Source of the DNA: Atrichornis clamosus
Taxonomy: Eukaryota; Chordata; Aves; Passeriformes; Menuridae
Length of the DNA: 64,000 bases
Reading direction: 5' to 3'
Assembly: GCA_013400975.1 (NCBI GenBank)
Contig: WBMZ01010262.1
Location: 62,001 to 126,000 of the forward strand
Below the pieces are notes generated by a model, which did not search any database, was not told the DNA's origin, and worked only from the letters and a program-made list of their open reading frames with translations. A program made the translations under genes and the position numbers. This document shows positions 61,001 through 64,000 of the stretch, one piece after another (position 1 is the first letter of the stretch; the number at the start of each line of letters is the position of its first letter).

Positions 61001-61434
61001 TACAATTAAATTACAGGGACTACTCAGTAGCTTAAACAGATCTTCTTGACAGGTTTGCACACTGGGAAACATGACTAATGTAAGACTTCTCTGGATACAG
61101 CACATGGTACCCTGATGGGATTTTTTTTTTTTTTTAATTTGCTGACTACTCCCACAGTTTCAGCACATTCCAAACCTGCAAAGCCTTCTCTTACAGCACT
61201 AGCTGGAGCAAACAGCTGATACAAGGCATCACAAAAGCCTCAGGAAGATCCTTCAATACAGTCAGTGCTACTCAAATAGGTGTGACACAGAAAAGCCTTC
61301 AACACCTCGGTCAGCCTGGTCCCATCCTTTCTTAAATGGTGAAGATTGGAAATCACTGCCTTGGCTGTCCGAGGCACAGCTTTTATAGGTCATTGTCCAG
61401 ACACTTACTGGAGGCACGAGGGGTTTATACTCAC
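58068..61434 (-). other. CTNNA2 intron, 3.4 kb
   Basis: This lies between the phospho-linker exon and the first actin-binding exon. It holds a T-run at 61122-61136, an A-run at 59705-59719 and a small 22-bp tandem duplication at 60806-60842. No gene or recognisable transposon is seen. Confidence 0.85.
60806..60842 (+). repeat. Short tandem duplication, 22-bp period
   Basis: TCCTGAGTGTTAACA occurs at 60806-60820 and again at 60828-60842, with a 7-nt spacer. It looks like a small local duplication. Confidence 0.8.
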
Positions 61435-61548
61435 CCTTGCACTCTGGCCAGCAATGAGCTGGTCATCTTCAGTCTGGACACTCGTCCGGCTGCGAACGTC
61501 ATAATCCTCCTGCTCAAAGTCTGAGTCATCCTCGAGCTCCTCGGGGGT
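61435..61548 (-). CDS. CTNNA2: CTNNA2 coding exon: phospho-linker (P-linker)
   Basis: This is a 114-nt exon of 38 codons, phase 0-0, running from TPEELEDDSD to IAGQSAR. The acceptor is a pyrimidine-rich tract ending CTCTCCAG and the donor is GGGTGAGT. It encodes the acidic, flexible linker between the M region and the actin-binding domain. In alpha-catenins this linker is phosphorylated by CK2 and CK1. The acidic DDSDFE site (S641 in 906-residue numbering) and the RSRTSVQTEDD cluster (S652, S655, T658) are intact. The exon ends exactly where the actin-binding domain begins. No further exon is visible up to the window edge. Confidence 0.96.
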
Positions 61549-64000
61549 CTGGAGAGAGACAGGAACAGAAAGTCAAAGAGAGGAGATGACAAGCTTAAAA
61601 AGGACACGAAGTCCTGTGCACAGTAAACCCTTATTTCATTGACTACCTGCCCAGGAAATGCTGTTCTCTCCTTTTAAGCAAACTTGTCTGCCCCAGCAGT
61701 CAAGAACTGAAATTGAATTGTCTTAAAAATTAAATTGTTTCAACTCTGGTTTTCTTTACAAATGGCATTTGTCATTACCTAGCCACAACTTTTCTTGCTG
61801 CAGTTTCTCTGTTAACTCTGTTAACATGATGAATGCAGTTCCAGGAACAAATATCCTTTGGAAACACTAACAACCGGAATGCAGTATTTCAAAATAATGT
61901 TATTTCATATATAAATGGACACTAATACTATTATGTTACTGGAAGCTACACGTAATCTTCAAAAGATAAATAAATACCTGGGAAAAAGCAACTAACATCC
62001 TGGAAGAAAAATTTATCAAAGCAAACAAGAGATTTCCCATTGAAAGAAATTGTAAATGACATCAACTGGTTTTGAAACAAATGTGAAATTTATAATCTGT
62101 GTTATCTTGTTAGCTCACATGGTTCTTTTCATATCCAGAGCTTTGGAATTTGACTCACCCCTAAATGAAACCACGTTATCGCCATTGCTGGCACTACAAA
62201 AGATGGGTTTCCAGGAAGATCGATTAAATCTAGTCATGTATTTTCAGGCTTCAGACTGTTTAAAATGTTGAAGGGAGGGAGAAAAGAAAACCCTGATGGA
62301 TCTCTGGGTTTTGTCATATTCTAGTAAAAAATTCGGAGAAAAAAAAATCCTTATGTACATACAGAGAAACAGTCTAATTAAAATCACTATTTAGTACCAT
62401 ATTTAATATAGATGGTGCAAAAAACCTGAGTCTTTAGAAAGAAGATTATATTTAATTTCATGACTGAATAGCATCTGGTACAACAGCCTGGCAGTGAATA
62501 ACTTTTGTAGCTACAGATAAATCATCACCTTACTGGATACCCATCATCCCTGTGTCAACCTAGGAGGCCAAACCACTACAGAAGAAATCATCCATGCTGG
62601 CATTTCGTGCTTGGAGGCAACGTCAAGTTTTCTAGCAGAGGTGCTAATCACTGCCAGTTGTCATTACAGCTCTGTCTGGAGGATGCTCAGTCACTAGGAA
62701 CTGGTCCAAACCCTCTAACGCAATGTAGAGGAGTCTTTTGGCATATTTCTGTTCCAGCCTGGTTTCCAACACGAAGTGCACATCACTGTTTGTAGCTGCA
62801 CGGTGAAGTGCACAGGATGGGGAGAGTAAAACACAGCCATCTTCGTCTGACTTGAAGAGGATGAATTAAATATGTGTTTTGATGCTGAGTGCTGGAGGAA
62901 GAAATAACCAAGTATGACAGAATGGTAATGGAACTCGGCTGCATCTCTGAAGAGAGGCATGTACAGATAGTGTGTGTAACAGGATAGACAGGAGGAGTTT
63001 AGATGAAAAATGAATTTACCTTTTCTCTACTGTCACAGGAAAAATAGAAAGATTGGTACCCATCATTATAATGACCAACAGTCTTGTTTTCCAATCACCT
63101 TTAATCCCTTTATTCTCTCTGCAGAGCTGCCCGAGGGCAGGGTGTGACCTTAAAATCTGTCATAAAAAAACAAGCTACAAAGAGAATCATTCAGCTCCCT
63201 GAGCAAAGAGAGTATTTCCTATCATAGGGCTCAGCCTGTCTTCTGCCTAGGCGTTACTGTGAAGAAAAGGAACAGGGTGGAGAGCTTCAACTCCTTCTCC
63301 ATAAGGCAGCTGGCTCTTCCCCATCCTCCAAGTCCATTCAAGGAGCCAGTTTCACCAGGCATTGCAAACCCAGTACACTTCCACTCCCCAGATACACTCC
63401 TCTTAGTGTCTTCTGTCTCCACTTTTATAAATAAGACTAGGAAAGATAATGTGCTGTCCTTTCCAAGGTTTTCATAGTCAGACTTGCAGTAAAGATTTAA
63501 TATTGCATCTCAACACTGTAACCAGTAAGGACAGGAGGCTGCCTCTTATACAGAAAAAATAGTCTGAAAATTCTATGCAAGGACTTATTCTTAAAGAAAG
63601 ATTCAGGAAAAAAATGTATTGCTGTTACTGTCTGACATTCGTAATCTTAAAATCTGTGGTCTTTAGAAGACTGAAATTTAATGGGTATTAATGTTGAACT
63701 CAGAGAAAATGTAGTGCAAACCAAAAGGGCAAGTACTGCAACTGTTAGTAATATACTACAAGCATAAGACATCTTCCTATTTCCCCTCTGTACAAGTGAG
63801 ATCTAATTCAAAATGATCTTTCAGATTAACTCTTTTTATGTTTTCAAGTGTGGTGAATTTATCATCACCCTCACTTTCTTCCCCAAATAGCTGCATTTTT
63901 CATTAAGGTGAAGAACTGGAGTTAACTTTTATACATATGCTGCCATTTCAAACGTGTTCACACTTTTCACCCTTGCACCATTGCTTTGTTTTAGCTGATC
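61549..64000 (-). other. CTNNA2 intron (5' part of window)
   Basis: This is the intron upstream of the phospho-linker exon, open at the window edge. I looked on the minus strand for the preceding alpha-catenin exon (ending in a sequence like KAVLMIR) and did not find it. No CR1 piece or gene is seen. Confidence 0.85.

Larger units (their letters stand above)
24147..64000 (-). other. CTNNA2: CTNNA2 gene, 3' portion (gene span)
   Basis: This is the 3' part of the gene for alpha-N-catenin, which links the cadherin/beta-catenin complex to actin in neurons. Six coding exons on the minus strand each have an AG acceptor and a GT donor (the last has a stop), and their phases join correctly (0-0, 0-2, 2-0, 0-0, optional 0-0, 0-stop). 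Together the constitutive exons encode 274 residues, or residues 633-906 if the full protein is 906 residues. CTNNA2 is chosen over CTNNA1 because the C-terminus ends AMDSF and carries LTVKASY and VYGTAAVNSP; from memory CTNNA1 has AMDSI, QTVKASY and SQGMASLNLP there. The 48-residue optional insert is also a CTNNA2 trait. The 5' exons are outside the window. Confidence 0.96.

Noticed and set aside
1..64000. CRISPR arrays, operons, prophage or other bacterial systems
   Set aside because: No regularly spaced repeats or packed coding frames are present. The window is vertebrate nuclear DNA with spliced exons and CR1 elements.

Overview
The window looks like bird (avian) nuclear DNA. It is AT-rich, intron-dominated and sparse in repeats. 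Nearly all recognisable interspersed repeats are 5'-truncated CR1 LINE pieces ending in the family's short ATTCTRTG-type 3' repeats. I saw no bacterial-style gene packing, no CRISPR array, no rRNA and no convincing tRNA. I cannot name the species.

The only protein-coding gene I can support is the 3' end of CTNNA2 (alpha-N-catenin, the neuronal alpha-catenin), on the minus strand from about 61.55 kb down to about 24.1 kb. Five constitutive coding exons are present: 61435-61548, 57886-58067, 55484-55589, 52789-52923 and 25004-25291. Their reading frames and GT/AG junctions join without a break to give the last 274 residues of the protein. If the full protein is 906 residues, this is residues 633-906: the phospho-linker and the whole C-terminal actin-binding domain. 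A sixth exon at 40143-40286 lies inside the 27.5-kb last intron. It is a 144-nt, phase 0-0 cassette coding for 48 residues and matches the known 48-residue insert of the long alpha-N-catenin isoform (906 versus about 953-954 residues). It would place a Ser/Thr-rich, acidic segment just before the last helix of the actin-binding domain.

The cassette exon has the layout of a neuron-regulated exon. A long CU-repeat tract (candidate PTB sites) lies just upstream of its 3' splice site, and a UGCAUG element (candidate RBFOX site) lies about 125 nt downstream of its 5' splice site. Other oddities here are a CCCA-type tetranucleotide run inside the coding exon and an exact 23-nt direct repeat, with one copy about 100 nt upstream of the exon and the other about 0.9 kb further upstream.

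Layout: 1-24.1 kb is downstream intergenic DNA with CR1 fragments, simple repeats and a 57-bp tandem duplication, and no recognisable gene. 24.15-25.0 kb is the probable CTNNA2 3' UTR, with a near-perfect 26-nt palindrome and proximal and distal AATAAA signals. 25.0-61.5 kb holds the CTNNA2 exons and introns. 61.55-64 kb is intron; the next upstream exon is outside the window. Two intronic blocks (42.2-43.5 kb and 50.7-51.7 kb) differ in texture from their surroundings and remain unexplained. The other open reading frames are short, unrecognised, or run through CR1 sequence, and I do not call them genes.
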